A DNA stretch of 56,228 bases from Thermosporothrix hazakensis (GCF_003253565.1 NZ_QKUF01000035.1:1-56228), one strand, 5' to 3'. Numbered from the stretch's first letter, positions 1-7,489 are shown. Numbers and translations are program-made. The notes: generated by a model from the sequence alone, not told the origin.

Positions 1-908
1 GCTTTCTTGGCCTGATCGAACAGGTCACGCACGCGACTGGCACCAACACCGACCAGCACTTCAACAAACTCAGAGCCGCTCATGGAGAAGAAGGGCACGC
101 CTGCTTCACCAGCGACAGCACGGGCCAGCAGCGTTTTACCAGTTCCCGGAGGGCCCACCAGCAACACACCACGAGGAATCTTGCCGCCCAGACGCTGGAA
201 CTTCTGCGGCGTCTTGAGGAAATCAACAATCTCGACAAGATCGTTTTTCGCTTCGTCAACGCCCGCCACATCCGCGAAGGTGGTGCTCGGACGATCTTCA
301 AGCACCATCTTCGCCTTACTCTTGCCAAAGCTGAAGATGTTTTGCTGACTCTGCGTGGCTCGCCGCATAATCAGGAAGACAAAGCCGAGCAACAGCAACC
401 AGGGCGCGACATTCAGGACAATCCCCCAGAACAGGCTGTTGTCATTGACCGGTTCGGCCCGGAACTGGATATGCTTCTCATTCAGCAGTGGAACAAGCTG
501 TGTGTCGCCATTGGGGAAAAGATTGACGCGGAACTGCTCGGCTTTGGTGGATTGCCCATTGCCAGTCGGAACAGAGACCGCTTTCTTGAAGGTACCGGTC
601 GCCTCCTGTCCTCGGAAAATGACCGATTCAACGTTGCCACTCTCAACCTGTTTATAGAACAGACTGTAGTCAACTTCCGTTGTTTTCCCATCGTTTCCGC
701 CGCTGATGCCGTTGTAGATAAGTTGAATGAGCCACCAGGCCGCGAGCAGCAAAATCACAAAGAGGATAGCCCGCAAGATCAGCGAGCCACCTCCCGGCCC
801 CCCGGAGGAATTGCCGTTGCCACCTCCGCCCCCATTGAGCCGGGGCGCGCCTGGGTCTCTCGGTTCATTGTTGTTGTTCTGATACTTATATATAGCCTGA
901 GCGACCAT
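1..908 (-). CDS. ftsH: ATP-dependent zinc metalloprotease FtsH, N-terminal part (runs off the left edge)
   Basis: FtsH is a membrane-anchored AAA+ protease that degrades unneeded or damaged membrane and cytosolic proteins. The reverse strand from the ATG at 908 stays open to base 3, about 302 codons. It encodes a Gly/Asn-rich head (residues 1-42), a first membrane helix (about 43-65), an extracytoplasmic domain, a second membrane helix (about 156-180, ending in FLIMRRAT), a linker containing FADVAGVDEAK, and the Walker A motif GPPGTGKT (about 252-259) followed by FFSMSGSEFVEV. All of these are hallmarks of FtsH. The Walker B, SRH and HEXGH protease motifs lie outside the window. The Gly-rich head before the first helix is longer than in E. 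coli FtsH. The gene is divergent from the tRNA cluster. Confidence 0.96.
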   Translation of the reverse strand, partial: MVAQAIYKYQNNNNEPRDPGAPRLNGGGGGNGNSSGGPGGGSLILRAILFVILLLAAWWLIQLIYNGISGGNDGKTTEVDYSLFYKQVESGNVESVIFRGQEATGTFKKAVSVPTGNGQSTKAEQFRVNLFPNGDTQLVPLLNEKHIQFRAEPVNDNSLFWGIVLNVAPWLLLLGFVFLIMRRATQSQQNIFSFGKSKAKMVLEDRPSTTFADVAGVDEAKNDLVEIVDFLKTPQKFQRLGGKIPRGVLLVGPPGTGKTLLARAVAGEAGVPFFSMSGSEFVEVLVGVGASRVRDLFDQAKK

Positions 909-1328
909 TAGATCAGACCTGCTTTCTTGTCTGTCAATAATAGGAAAAATCTATATGCAGCATACGGTACTATGAATATTACACGTATGCACAGTATTCG
1001 TCCACTCTTTTCTCTACTAATCTCTACGGTTGAAAACCCAAAAACGCTCTCTTTCTTTCAGAAAACAAGAAAAATCCAGTCATCAACCTCCACAATAAGA
1101 AGGGCTTTCACGCTCTACTGGCAGATGAAGAGAGGTATCGCTATACATACGAGTCGGCAAGATGAAAGTTTCACTGTAGGGGCCACCGCTCATCACACTC
1201 GACACATCTTCTCTCTCTTAGTACAAGTTTGCTTGCCCTTTTATTCCCTGAATATACCTGACCTGTCAATGAACAAAGTGCCTATATTTCCTTCTGGCAA
1301 AATGGAAAGAATACCTCACCAAAACTAC
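909..1328. other. Intergenic region between ftsH and the tRNA cluster, no gene seen
   Basis: About 420 AT-rich bases separate the divergent ftsH gene and tRNA cluster. The open frame at 927-1361 on the plus strand has no recognisable protein features, a serine/histidine-rich composition and no good ribosome site. I treat the stretch as non-coding. It should hold the ftsH promoter. Confidence 0.5.
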
Positions 1329-1357
1329 TTGACAGGACGCAAAGTATGGTATATCCT
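1329..1357 (+). promoter_or_regulatory. Sigma-70-type promoter of the tRNA cluster
   Basis: TTGACA at 1329-1334 is followed after 17 bases by TATCCT at 1352-1357, which is acceptable as a -10. The predicted start lies a few bases before the first tRNA at 1369. Confidence 0.6.
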
Positions 1358-1368
1358 ATAGATACCGA

Positions 1369-1444
1369 CGCGGGGTGGAGCAGTGGTTAGCTCGTTGGGC
1401 TCATAACCCAAAGGTCGGAGGTTCGAATCCTCCCCCCGCTACCA
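1369..1444 (+). tRNA. tRNA-fMet (CAT), initiator-type, CCA encoded
   Basis: A complete cloverleaf of 76 nt including an encoded CCA. Acceptor arms CGCGGGG and CCCCGCT pair except at position 1-72 (C against U). The D stem GAGC/GCTC carries an A11-U24 pair. The anticodon loop CTCATAA is closed by three G-C pairs (GGG/CCC). The T arm is GGAGG/CCTCC. An unpaired 1-72, A11-U24 and three G-C pairs under the anticodon loop are the classic bacterial initiator features. Confidence 0.95.
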
Positions 1445-1473
1445 AGCCTCCCTTTCAGGGAGCATTTTATTGA

Positions 1474-1549
1474 CGCGGGATAGAGCAGTGGTTAGCTCGT
1501 CGGGCTCATAACCCGGAGGTCGCAGGTTCGAATCCTGCTCCCGCTACCA
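1474..1549 (+). tRNA. Second tRNA-fMet (CAT), initiator-type, CCA encoded
   Basis: A 76-nt cloverleaf that differs from the previous gene in the acceptor (CGCGGGA/TCCCGCT), anticodon stem (CGGG/CCCG) and T stem (GCAGG/CCTGC). The changes keep pairing, so this is not a degraded copy. It again has an unpaired C1-U72, an A11-U24 pair and three G-C pairs next to the CTCATAA loop. The 29-base spacer between the two tRNAs contains a short inverted repeat (CTCCC/GGGAG). Confidence 0.95.
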
Positions 1550-1606
1550 CTTCCCTTCTTCCACGACAAAAGGAAGAGCCGTTCTCGAGGAAACAAGCTC
1601 AACCTC

Positions 1607-1635
1607 TTGACAGACTGTGGTAAGATAGGTGATGA
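1607..1635 (+). promoter_or_regulatory. Possible promoter of the third tRNA
   Basis: TTGACA at 1607-1612 stands 17 bases ahead of TGATGA at 1630-1635. The -35 is perfect and the -10 is weak. The predicted start is about 5 bases before the tRNA at 1646. Confidence 0.45.
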
Positions 1636-1645
1636 AAAAAGATCT

Positions 1646-1718
1646 GGCGGCTTAGCTCAGGTGGTAGAGCAGGGGACTCATAAGCCCCGTGTCGTAGGTT
1701 CGAGTCCTACAGCCGCTA
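1646..1718 (+). tRNA. tRNA with CAT anticodon (elongator Met, or Ile2 if modified), no encoded CCA
   Basis: A 73-nt cloverleaf with acceptor GGCGGCT/AGCCGCT (G-U at 1-72), D stem GCTC/GAGC, anticodon stem GGGGA/GCCCC with an A-G mismatch next to the loop CTCATAA, and T stem GTAGG/CCTAC. It lacks the initiator features of the two preceding genes (G1 paired, no A11-U24 pair). The CAT anticodon alone cannot separate elongator methionine tRNA from the lysidine-modified isoleucine tRNA. The next bases are CCG, so the CCA end must be added enzymatically. Confidence 0.92.
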
Positions 1719-2092
1719 CCGTGAGAAGGACCCATAGAACTTGATGGGTCCTTTGTTTTTTTGTCCTCACTCTTTGCTACCAACCTGACCGGACGCAATG
1801 CCCCCCGCGTCTCTCCTCCCCGCACAGTTATCCCCTCATCAATCACCTGAATGGTAAGCATCGCACACGAAAATGATGTCCCCACCAATCTGGAAATAGT
1901 CGTTAGCACCTTCTCCGCAATACGTCGCTCCACCGGCAAACTCCACGCCATCGCATACAGGTAATCAATATGCACCCCGGCCAGCTTTGAAAGCCGTACC
2001 ATATTCAATCTGTACCTGTTTAAAAGCTGCACAAACGTCCGCGGCTGCATCTCATTTCGCATCTCAGCATACACAAAAGGTCGTCCACTCAT
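1652..2092 (-). CDS. Small helix-turn-helix protein whose frame runs antisense into a tRNA gene
   Basis: The ATG at 2092 is preceded by an AGGAGGA ribosome site at a 7-base distance and is preferred over the upstream ATG at 2134. Residues from about 16 to 75 look like a Cro/C1-type DNA-binding domain (RTFVQLLNRYRLNMVRLSKL, then AGVHIDYLYAM). The remainder has no recognisable domain. The last 40 or so codons read backwards through the terminator and the CAT tRNA and end in GCRTRTYDTGLM, the familiar peptide produced by antisense translation of a tRNA. The C-terminus is therefore probably run-on sequence. The gene is divergent from another HTH gene across an intergenic region with two inverted repeats. 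It may regulate transcription. The target is unknown. Confidence 0.55.
   Translation of the reverse strand: MSGRPFVYAEMRNEMQPRTFVQLLNRYRLNMVRLSKLAGVHIDYLYAMAWSLPVERRIAEKVLTTISRLVGTSFSCAMLTIQVIDEGITVRGGETRGALRPVRLVAKSEDKKTKDPSSSMGPSHGSGCRTRTYDTGLMSPLLYHLS
1728..1762 (+). terminator. Intrinsic terminator of the tRNA cluster
   Basis: GGACCCAT (1728-1735) and ATGGGTCC (1744-1751) form an 8-bp stem with an 8-nt loop, followed by TTTGTTTTTTT. It lies directly downstream of the third tRNA. Confidence 0.85.
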
Positions 2093-2191
2093 ACTATCTT
2101 CCTCCTTCATAATAGAAACAACATTATTCCACACCGAGACAACAGGCCCTGCTCAAAAAACAAGTTTGCGGATCGATCCATTTAATTTAGC

Positions 2192-2257
2192 TACCTGGTT
2201 TTACTCCCAGGTATCATATCCATTGTATTTCTATCATAGAATCAAAACCAAGTTTTG
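2192..2257. promoter_or_regulatory. Two inverted repeats between divergent HTH genes (candidate operators)
   Basis: TACCTGG (2192-2198) and CCAGGTA (2207-2213) form a perfect 7-bp inverted repeat with an 8-base centre. CAAAA (2243-2247) and TTTTG (2253-2257) form a second one with a 5-base centre. Both lie between two divergent DNA-binding-protein genes, which is where autoregulatory operators are expected. Binding is an inference. Confidence 0.4.
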
Positions 2258-2310
2258 TCAAGTAGAAAAAAATGCTACACTCATTTCAAACAAAGCATGA
2301 AGGCAGGGGT

Positions 2311-2571
2311 ATGATACGTCTTCGAGTGAAAGAAGTTGCTGAAGAGAAAAAGATCAGCATGACTCGTCTAGCGAAACTCTCAGATGTAGATTACAAGACA
2401 GTGAGAAAGTTATTCCGAGATCCCGGAGCGGAAATCGGCCTTAACACCCTTGATAAACTATCATGGGCTTTAGGCGTTGAACCTGCCGAACTCATCGAAT
2501 ACACCCGCACACCACCTTTAATCTGGCAACAACAATCACACACTGAAACACAAGGCCCGGTATCCTCTTGA
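2311..2571 (+). CDS. XRE-family (Cro/C1-type) transcriptional regulator
   Basis: A protein of 86 residues that is almost entirely one helix-turn-helix domain. VKEVAEEKKISMTRLAKLSD, then VDYKTVRKLF and LNTLDKLSWALGVEPAELIEY, match the Cro/C1 fold (Pfam HTH_3/HTH_26 style). The C-terminal 20 residues are Gln/Thr-rich and probably disordered. The ATG at 2311 is preferred over one at 2272 because AGGCAGGGG precedes it and because the domain begins there. It is the first gene of a probable operon with the membrane protein and PP2C-like phosphatase that follow on the same strand 60 bases later. It could be the local switch of that module. Confidence 0.8.
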   Translation: MIRLRVKEVAEEKKISMTRLAKLSDVDYKTVRKLFRDPGAEIGLNTLDKLSWALGVEPAELIEYTRTPPLIWQQQSHTETQGPVSS

Positions 2572-2632
2572 GCAGTTACCGTAGGTTGTAGAACGTAGCA
2601 TCGTCCGTATTTCGCACGGAGGCGCGAATAAA

Positions 2633-3398
2633 ATGGATGACATACGCGCTATTCTTGTAAACCTCGTGTCTAATCTTCTCTGGTTGCCAATTGGTGTACT
2701 CCTTGCATATCTTGGCTTCTTCTTTCAAGTCCGCCTGCCTCATAGAAGACTCTGGCAATTATATAAGCCATCGCATCTGGTAATCTGTGCAGCCAACTCC
2801 ACAACAACACGTACTGATGTTTACAACCGTCCAGCAACAGGAATAGGTCAGGTACGGGCAATAGCTCTCGCCCTTCAATCTTTACACAGCGCTTACCATA
2901 AACAGCTTGATGTTCGTAATATTCTGCTCTCTACAGAACCACTTCATCAACACATAGAAGAAGATCTCCTTATTCTTGGTGGGCCCAAAAATAACCAGAT
3001 TGCAGAGAAGCTCTTACATCTCTTAAATGAGGAACAGCCTGCAATGCAGATACAGACCACCATTTACTGGCGAAACAAAACAAATAAGGGGCCAATGGAT
3101 AGATCAGGGAGCGCTTGAATATGATGGGCACGCAGTCAATCGCAAGGTTATACTGGACTATGGACTTATCATCCGCACTCAGAGTCCATTTACATCTCGC
3201 AAACGGACCGTTGTCTTCTTTTCTGGCACTCATACGTATGGAACAGTAGCGGCAGCGAAATTCTTCACAGAATGTCTTCATAAACATATCAGGAAGTTAA
3301 CAAAGGGCGGGAAAAAGAATTTCGTCTTACTTATTAGCGCTCATATTGTAGAAGGGTATCCAACCAAGCTAAACATAGAAAAGAGCTACACATGGTAA
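2633..3398 (+). pseudogene. Membrane-anchored conserved protein interrupted by a one-base frameshift
   Basis: Two overlapping frames together make one plausible protein of about 254 residues. The first frame starts at the ATG at 2633 (GGAGG 10 bases upstream) with an N-terminal membrane helix (about residues 6-33, LVNLVSNLLWLPIGVLLAYL) and continues through LLSTEPLHQHIEEDLLILGG to IYWRNKTNKG. It then drifts into PMDRSGSA and stops at 3118. Skipping one C after GGG near 3095 continues sensibly as QWIDQGALEYDG, LDYGLIIRTQSPF and VVFFSGTHTYGTVAAAKFF, and ends at 3398. I do not recognise the family. The conserved-looking GGPKNN and SGTHTYGT stretches suggest an alpha/beta fold facing the cytoplasm. 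It overlaps the PP2C gene by 7 bases. It may be a true pseudogene, a recoded gene or a sequence error. Confidence 0.6.
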
Positions 3399-4276
3399 AT
3401 ACAGGGCATCCAATCAAACCCGCACAATCAGATCCACAATCCTACACCATAGAAGAGCTATTCATAGCCTCTAAAACAGGGAACGCTGAAGACTGTGAAG
3501 ATGCTATTTATCATGGTCCTCACTTCGTTGCCGTTATTGATGGCGCAACAACTAAAACAGAACGCCGCTGGAATGGCCTGACTGGTGGAAGAGCAGGGGC
3601 GCTTCTGCTGCAAAAAACATTCGATACCATTCCCCCAGATGCTACAGCATCACAAGCTGTTCATCTTCTAAACACAGCCCTCCAGCGTTATTATGAACAG
3701 CAAAATGCCAGCGAGATTGTACAGGCTGATCCTGTCCAAAGAATTACCGCCAGCACTGTTATCCTGAGTTTGTACCGTAAAGAAATCTGGTTTGTTGGCG
3801 ATTGTCAATGTCTAATCTCCGAGGAACATATTACAAATAACAAGAAAATTGACAGTATCACCGCAAATGCTAGATCACTCTTTTTGGAAGCAGAAATAGC
3901 ACAAGGAAAAACTATCGAAGACTTACGTTTGCATGATACAGGCAGGGACTTTATCCTTCCTTTGCTCAAGCGACAATTGCTTTTCCAGAATAAACCTTCA
4001 ACTGGGCAATACTGGTATCCTGCTATTGATGGTTTCTATGTGCCTCCAGAGGGCATTAAAGTTATTCCTATACCCTCTAAGGTGGAAACTGTCATTCTTG
4101 CCTCTGATGGATACCCTGTCTTGAAAGAAACTCTTCAAGAGACAGAGCAGGCATTAAAAGAGATTTTGCACGAAGACCCATTGCTTTTCCGCAAATACAA
4201 GACAACCAAAGGCCTACAAAAAAGCAACATCTCCTTTGATGATAGAGCTTATATAAAGATTAAGCTGCTTTCGTAA
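3392..4276 (+). CDS. PP2C-like protein phosphatase domain protein
   Basis: A 294-residue soluble protein that carries the spaced acidic motifs of PP2C-type metal-dependent Ser/Thr phosphatases: AVIDGATT (D50), FVGDCQ (D137), LASDGYP (D239) and SFDDRAYI (D283, D284). These are the usual metal ligands. The match is divergent (DGAT instead of DGxGG), so the protein could be a specialised or inactive member. The ATG at 3392 overlaps the end of the preceding frameshifted membrane-protein gene (shared ATGGTAA), which implies translational coupling and a joint function. With the upstream XRE regulator it makes a three-gene module next to tRNA genes. No substrate can be named. An alternative is a stage-II-sporulation-E-like or other PPM-fold protein. 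Confidence 0.72.
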   Translation: MVNTGHPIKPAQSDPQSYTIEELFIASKTGNAEDCEDAIYHGPHFVAVIDGATTKTERRWNGLTGGRAGALLLQKTFDTIPPDATASQAVHLLNTALQRYYEQQNASEIVQADPVQRITASTVILSLYRKEIWFVGDCQCLISEEHITNNKKIDSITANARSLFLEAEIAQGKTIEDLRLHDTGRDFILPLLKRQLLFQNKPSTGQYWYPAIDGFYVPPEGIKVIPIPSKVETVILASDGYPVLKETLQETEQALKEILHEDPLLFRKYKTTKGLQKSNISFDDRAYIKIKLLS

Positions 4277-4413
4277 CGGCTCTCGTTTCAAGAAGCAGCC
4301 CATAGATAGAAAACCTTCAATATTCACACAATCCTTTCCTCGTAGAGAGATATTTCCGCATGGATACATCAATGAGTCTAAACATTTCTCTTTTCCGTAA
4401 ACACACATATAGA

Positions 4414-4502
4414 GCATAGTTATATGCCAGTAAGCAGACAGTCAACCGAAACAGGTAGAGCATATTTTATCAAGTATAATACTAATAGAGTATAGTTATA
4501 CT
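4414..4502. promoter_or_regulatory. Promoter -10 with flanking palindromes upstream of the 4546 gene
   Basis: A consensus TATAAT lies at 4475-4480. Just downstream is the perfect palindrome AGTATA-GT-TATACT (4489-4502), which would overlap the transcription start. A related site, GCATA-GTTA-TATGC, lies 75 bases upstream (4414-4427). Both share the core CATAGTTATA or TATAGTTATA. Two similar palindromes around a promoter suggest binding by a dimeric repressor. No clear -35 is visible. Confidence 0.45.
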
Positions 4503-4545
4503 CCCATTTTTTGCCTTGCCTGCCTACAAAAAAGGAGATCCCGTG

Positions 4546-4881
4546 ATGGAACAACAACGTATTGGTCCCAAGCGACGACTACGCATTTTTGAGCGAGCCA
4601 TCTGGAATAAATCCAACAGATACATCTGGAGTGGACTTCTTTTCGTTATCCTGGGACTTCTCCTCATAGGAGCGGGAATCGTTTTCAGCGGTGGCGTCTA
4701 CTACTCTCCGGAAGGGCTTCTCATTGGCATAGGGGCTATCGTCTTTATCGTCGGCATTATCCGCCTGTTGATTGGTATGATTAACCCACCAACGCCGGAA
4801 GACTTACCGCCACTGGGTGAAGAGGAGGAGACAACCAGATCAAATGATGAGATATCGCTTGATGACCTGTACAGACACTAA
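4546..4881 (+). CDS. Small two-helix membrane protein, function unknown
   Basis: 111 residues from the ATG at 4546, which has AAAGGAG 8 bases upstream. A basic N-terminus (GPKRRLRIFERAIW) is followed by two hydrophobic helices (about residues 27-48 and 57-79) joined by a short GVYYSPEG loop, and an acidic Pro/Glu-rich tail ending LDDLYRH. This predicts an integral membrane hairpin with both ends in the cytoplasm. I do not recognise the family. It sits alone between the PP2C module and the convergent exporter gene, behind a promoter with palindromic sites, so it may be under specific control. Confidence 0.65.
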   Translation: MEQQRIGPKRRLRIFERAIWNKSNRYIWSGLLFVILGLLLIGAGIVFSGGVYYSPEGLLIGIGAIVFIVGIIRLLIGMINPPTPEDLPPLGEEEETTRSNDEISLDDLYRH

Positions 4882-4932
4882 GAGCCAGGAGAGCAAAGGG
4901 GCGGCTCGTTACAGGGCCGCCCTTCTTGCTGC

Positions 4933-6579
4933 TCAGGAAACCGTTTCACGTAGCTCTGTTGAGGGGTTCTTTGCGGCCTCTCGCTTCTTCGCCCCTGGCA
5001 GGGTCAGCGCCAGCAGAATCGTCGCGATAGAGAGCCAGAAGGTCAGCCAGTAGGCGTCATTGATTGCCTGCAAGAGATAATGCGGCATATGGGTCCCAAG
5101 CACCTTCCCGGTAGCGGCTGCTGTCGCCTTCTCGTGCATTTTCTGCAAGGCCTCCGGTGGAAGATGCGGCATTTTTGCCGTCATTTGCTGAAACAGAAGC
5201 GTTGCCTGCTGTACCACCTCTTTTCCAAGCGCGGTCGCGGGATGCTGCATGTCGCTTTTCGCTGCCGACACATATACCTCCGTTTGATGCGTCACGATCG
5301 TGCCAAGCACAGCCACACCAAAGGACTGAAAGACATTGCGAAACGACGTAATCAGCGAAGAGGCGCGTGGCAACTGCTGCGGCTGCAAGCCGGTGTACGC
5401 CGCGTTGATCGTGGTTTGATGAGCCAATCCAACCGCGATCCCCCGCAACGCAAAGAGGATCATTAAAAACCAGTACGGCGTATCGAGCGCCACATTCGCA
5501 ATATTCCAGGTATTGATAGCCAGAAGCAGGCTTCCCCCCACAATCAGCCAGCGCGGCCCGATGCGGTTATAGAGCGCTCCAGAGAATGGAGCGACGATGC
5601 CTGCCGCCACCGCCAGCGGCAAGAGCAGCAGACCAGCCTGTAAGGGACTGAGTCCACGAAGACTCTGAAGATAGATTGGTAGCAGGAACTCCGAGCCAAA
5701 GAGCGCGATCGTGCTGACCCAGCCTACTACGCTGGCCGAACTGAAGGTCCGCTTCCGAAACAGGCGCAGATCAAGCAAAGGCTCGGGGACGCGCAATTCG
5801 ACCACGATAAAGCAAGCAAACAATACCACGCCCGCCACCAGAGAGATGATAACAGAAAGCGCCGTCCAGCCCTCATGTGACCCCTGCTGGATCGCATAGA
5901 GCAACAGGCCAAAGCTCACGCTTGAAAGCACGATCCCCGGGAAATCAAAGCGGGCCAGAGCGCCACGCCGATACTCTTTCAGCCAGAGACTGCCCATCAC
6001 AATACCGGCAATACAGACCGGCACATTGATATAGAAAATGTAGTGCCAGCTCCAATATTCGACAAAGTAGCCGCCCAGAATCGGGCCAAGCGCCGGAGCC
6101 ATCACCATCGCAATCCCAAACAGGCCGAAGGCGATCCCACGCTGCTTCTCGGTAAAAGCCCCGGTCAACATCGCCGTCCCTAAAGGAACCAGCGCCCCAC
6201 CACCAACGCCCTGAATCACGCGAAACACAATCAGCCAGGTCAACGAAGGCGCAAACGAGCAGAGCAATGAGCCTGCCCCAAAGACGCCAAGCGCAAACAG
6301 ATAGACCCGCTTGACGCCCAGACGCTCGCCTAAAAAGCCAGCCAGCGGCGTCACAACTCCCAGAGCCAGCGAATAGGCCGTAATCACGGCATCAATCTGG
6401 TCAACGGCGGCCTTCTGTCCGTTCACGCCGAAAGCTGCCTGTAGTGTAGGAATCGCGACATTAATCGCCGTTGCATCCAGGATCACCATAAAGGTTCCAG
6501 CGATCACTGAAACCAGCACACGCCACTTATACCCGGGATCGCCCTGTTCTGCTTCAATCCCGCTCTTTGCAAGATCCAT
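4933..6579 (-). CDS. DHA2-family multidrug efflux transporter (EmrB/QacA type)
   Basis: A major-facilitator drug:proton antiporter of 548 residues, the usual length of the 14-helix DHA2 group. After a short cytoplasmic head come a first helix with VILDATAINVAIPTLQ (motif D1 style), the loop GFLGERLGVKRVYL (motif A), RVIQGVGGGALVPLG (motif B) and GPILGGYFVEYWSWHYIFYI (motif C, the antiporter signature). More helices follow, and a tail of KKREAAK. I take the ATG at 6579, with a GGGAAGAG site before it, over an in-frame TTG at 6600. A TetR gene lies immediately upstream on the same strand and matching operators sit between them, so transcription is probably released by a drug-like ligand. Confidence 0.92.
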   Translation of the reverse strand: MDLAKSGIEAEQGDPGYKWRVLVSVIAGTFMVILDATAINVAIPTLQAAFGVNGQKAAVDQIDAVITAYSLALGVVTPLAGFLGERLGVKRVYLFALGVFGAGSLLCSFAPSLTWLIVFRVIQGVGGGALVPLGTAMLTGAFTEKQRGIAFGLFGIAMVMAPALGPILGGYFVEYWSWHYIFYINVPVCIAGIVMGSLWLKEYRRGALARFDFPGIVLSSVSFGLLLYAIQQGSHEGWTALSVIISLVAGVVLFACFIVVELRVPEPLLDLRLFRKRTFSSASVVGWVSTIALFGSEFLLPIYLQSLRGLSPLQAGLLLLPLAVAAGIVAPFSGALYNRIGPRWLIVGGSLLLAINTWNIANVALDTPYWFLMILFALRGIAVGLAHQTTINAAYTGLQPQQLPRASSLITSFRNVFQSFGVAVLGTIVTHQTEVYVSAAKSDMQHPATALGKEVVQQATLLFQQMTAKMPHLPPEALQKMHEKATAAATGKVLGTHMPHYLLQAINDAYWLTFWLSIATILLALTLPGAKKREAAKNPSTELRETVS

Positions 6580-6607
6580 AACAGTTCTCTTCCCTCTCAA
6601 AGCTTGT

Positions 6608-6699
6608 CTATCAAGCGATAAGTTTCAGACATACAAAAAACACTCCATACTGGCAGGCCGACCACTACACGGTGCAGCGTATGCTTATCGATTGATAAG
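6608..6699. promoter_or_regulatory. TetR-type operators in front of the exporter gene
   Basis: CTTATCG-AT-TGATAAG at 6684-6699 is a near-perfect 16-base palindrome. A second, one-base-shorter copy, CTATCA-AG-CGATAAG, lies at 6608-6622. Both share the half-site TGATAAG/CTTATCA with the palindrome upstream of the regulator gene. They sit between the end of the TetR gene and the exporter start at 6579. Confidence 0.7.
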
Positions 6700-6723
6700 G
6701 AACAGACAAAAAAAGAACAGGTC

Positions 6724-7410
6724 CTACTCTTTGCGCAGATAGGGCGCCTGTTCAAAATCGGGATACGCCAGACCATAGAAGAGCAGCGGAACAACCCGCT
6801 CCGCCTCAGCGATATGCTCGGATAGGTACCCCGAACGTGGTGCTGTAGGATGCAAGGAGCCCGATGACTCACGTGGAACGAAGCTTTTCAATACACGCAT
6901 AAACATTTCGGCTGCCGCCACCGGCTGCAAGCCTCCATGCTCCTGATCACGCAGAATTCCCTGCTGAATCCCGTCCGCAAAAAGAGAAGCAATGGGAGCA
7001 ATGATACCGTCCTGAAAGAGGTCAAACAGGGTTTTATATGCCTGCTTATCCAGCTCATAGGCAATATCATGGAGCATCATGCTGATATCATGCTGGTTTG
7101 TGGTCAACAAGAAGCGCACAACCAGGCGTAAACGATCCTGTACACTCTCCTGACGCTGTACGATCCGTTCAAGGCCAGCACGGGTCCGGGCGAGCTGCTC
7201 TTTCACCACCGCGATGTAAAGATCTTGCTTATCGGCAAAATGATGATACAGTGCAGGCTGTGTCAGCCCACAGGTATCAGCGATCTGTCGCGTTGACACG
7301 GCACGATAGCCATATTGCATAAAGAGCTGGCTTGCCACCCGAATAATAGAGCGTCGCGTCTCCTCTACTTCTTCTCTGGAGAGAGAACGGCGTCGTTTCT
7401 GTGTTCCCAT
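6724..7410 (-). CDS. TetR/AcrR-family transcriptional repressor
   Basis: 228 residues. The N-terminal third is a typical TetR DNA-binding domain: EEVEETRRSIIRVASQLF, then GYRAVSTRQIADTCGLTQPA and LYHHFADKQDLYIAVV. The rest is the helical ligand-binding and dimerisation domain, with a variable sequence as usual. It is transcribed toward the DHA2 exporter with 145 bases between them. Palindromes with the same half-sites lie upstream of both genes, which supports repression of the exporter and self-repression. The start at 7410 begins with a basic stretch, QKRRRSLSREE, directly ahead of the helix-turn-helix, as in other members. The inducer cannot be read from the sequence. Confidence 0.93.
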   Translation of the reverse strand: MGTQKRRRSLSREEVEETRRSIIRVASQLFMQYGYRAVSTRQIADTCGLTQPALYHHFADKQDLYIAVVKEQLARTRAGLERIVQRQESVQDRLRLVVRFLLTTNQHDISMMLHDIAYELDKQAYKTLFDLFQDGIIAPIASLFADGIQQGILRDQEHGGLQPVAAAEMFMRVLKSFVPRESSGSLHPTAPRSGYLSEHIAEAERVVPLLFYGLAYPDFEQAPYLRKE

Positions 7411-7432
7411 TGTTCCTCAGCGTTCCTCATTC

Positions 7433-7448
7433 CTTATCAACTGATAAG
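7433..7448. promoter_or_regulatory. Perfect operator palindrome upstream of the TetR gene
   Basis: CTTATCA-AC-TGATAAG is a perfect 7+2+7 inverted repeat located 23 bases before the TetR start codon. It matches the operators in front of the exporter. A single half-site, TGATAAG, recurs at 8559-8565 upstream of the ArsR-type gene. Confidence 0.75.
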
Positions 7449-7489
7449 TACGTATATATCTTACGTTATATGAGCAGAATCTGTCAAGC

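Noticed and set aside
342..911. Plus-strand open frame of 189 codons over ftsH
   Set aside because: It is the complement of the FtsH coding sequence, which has clear membrane helices and a Walker A motif on the minus strand.
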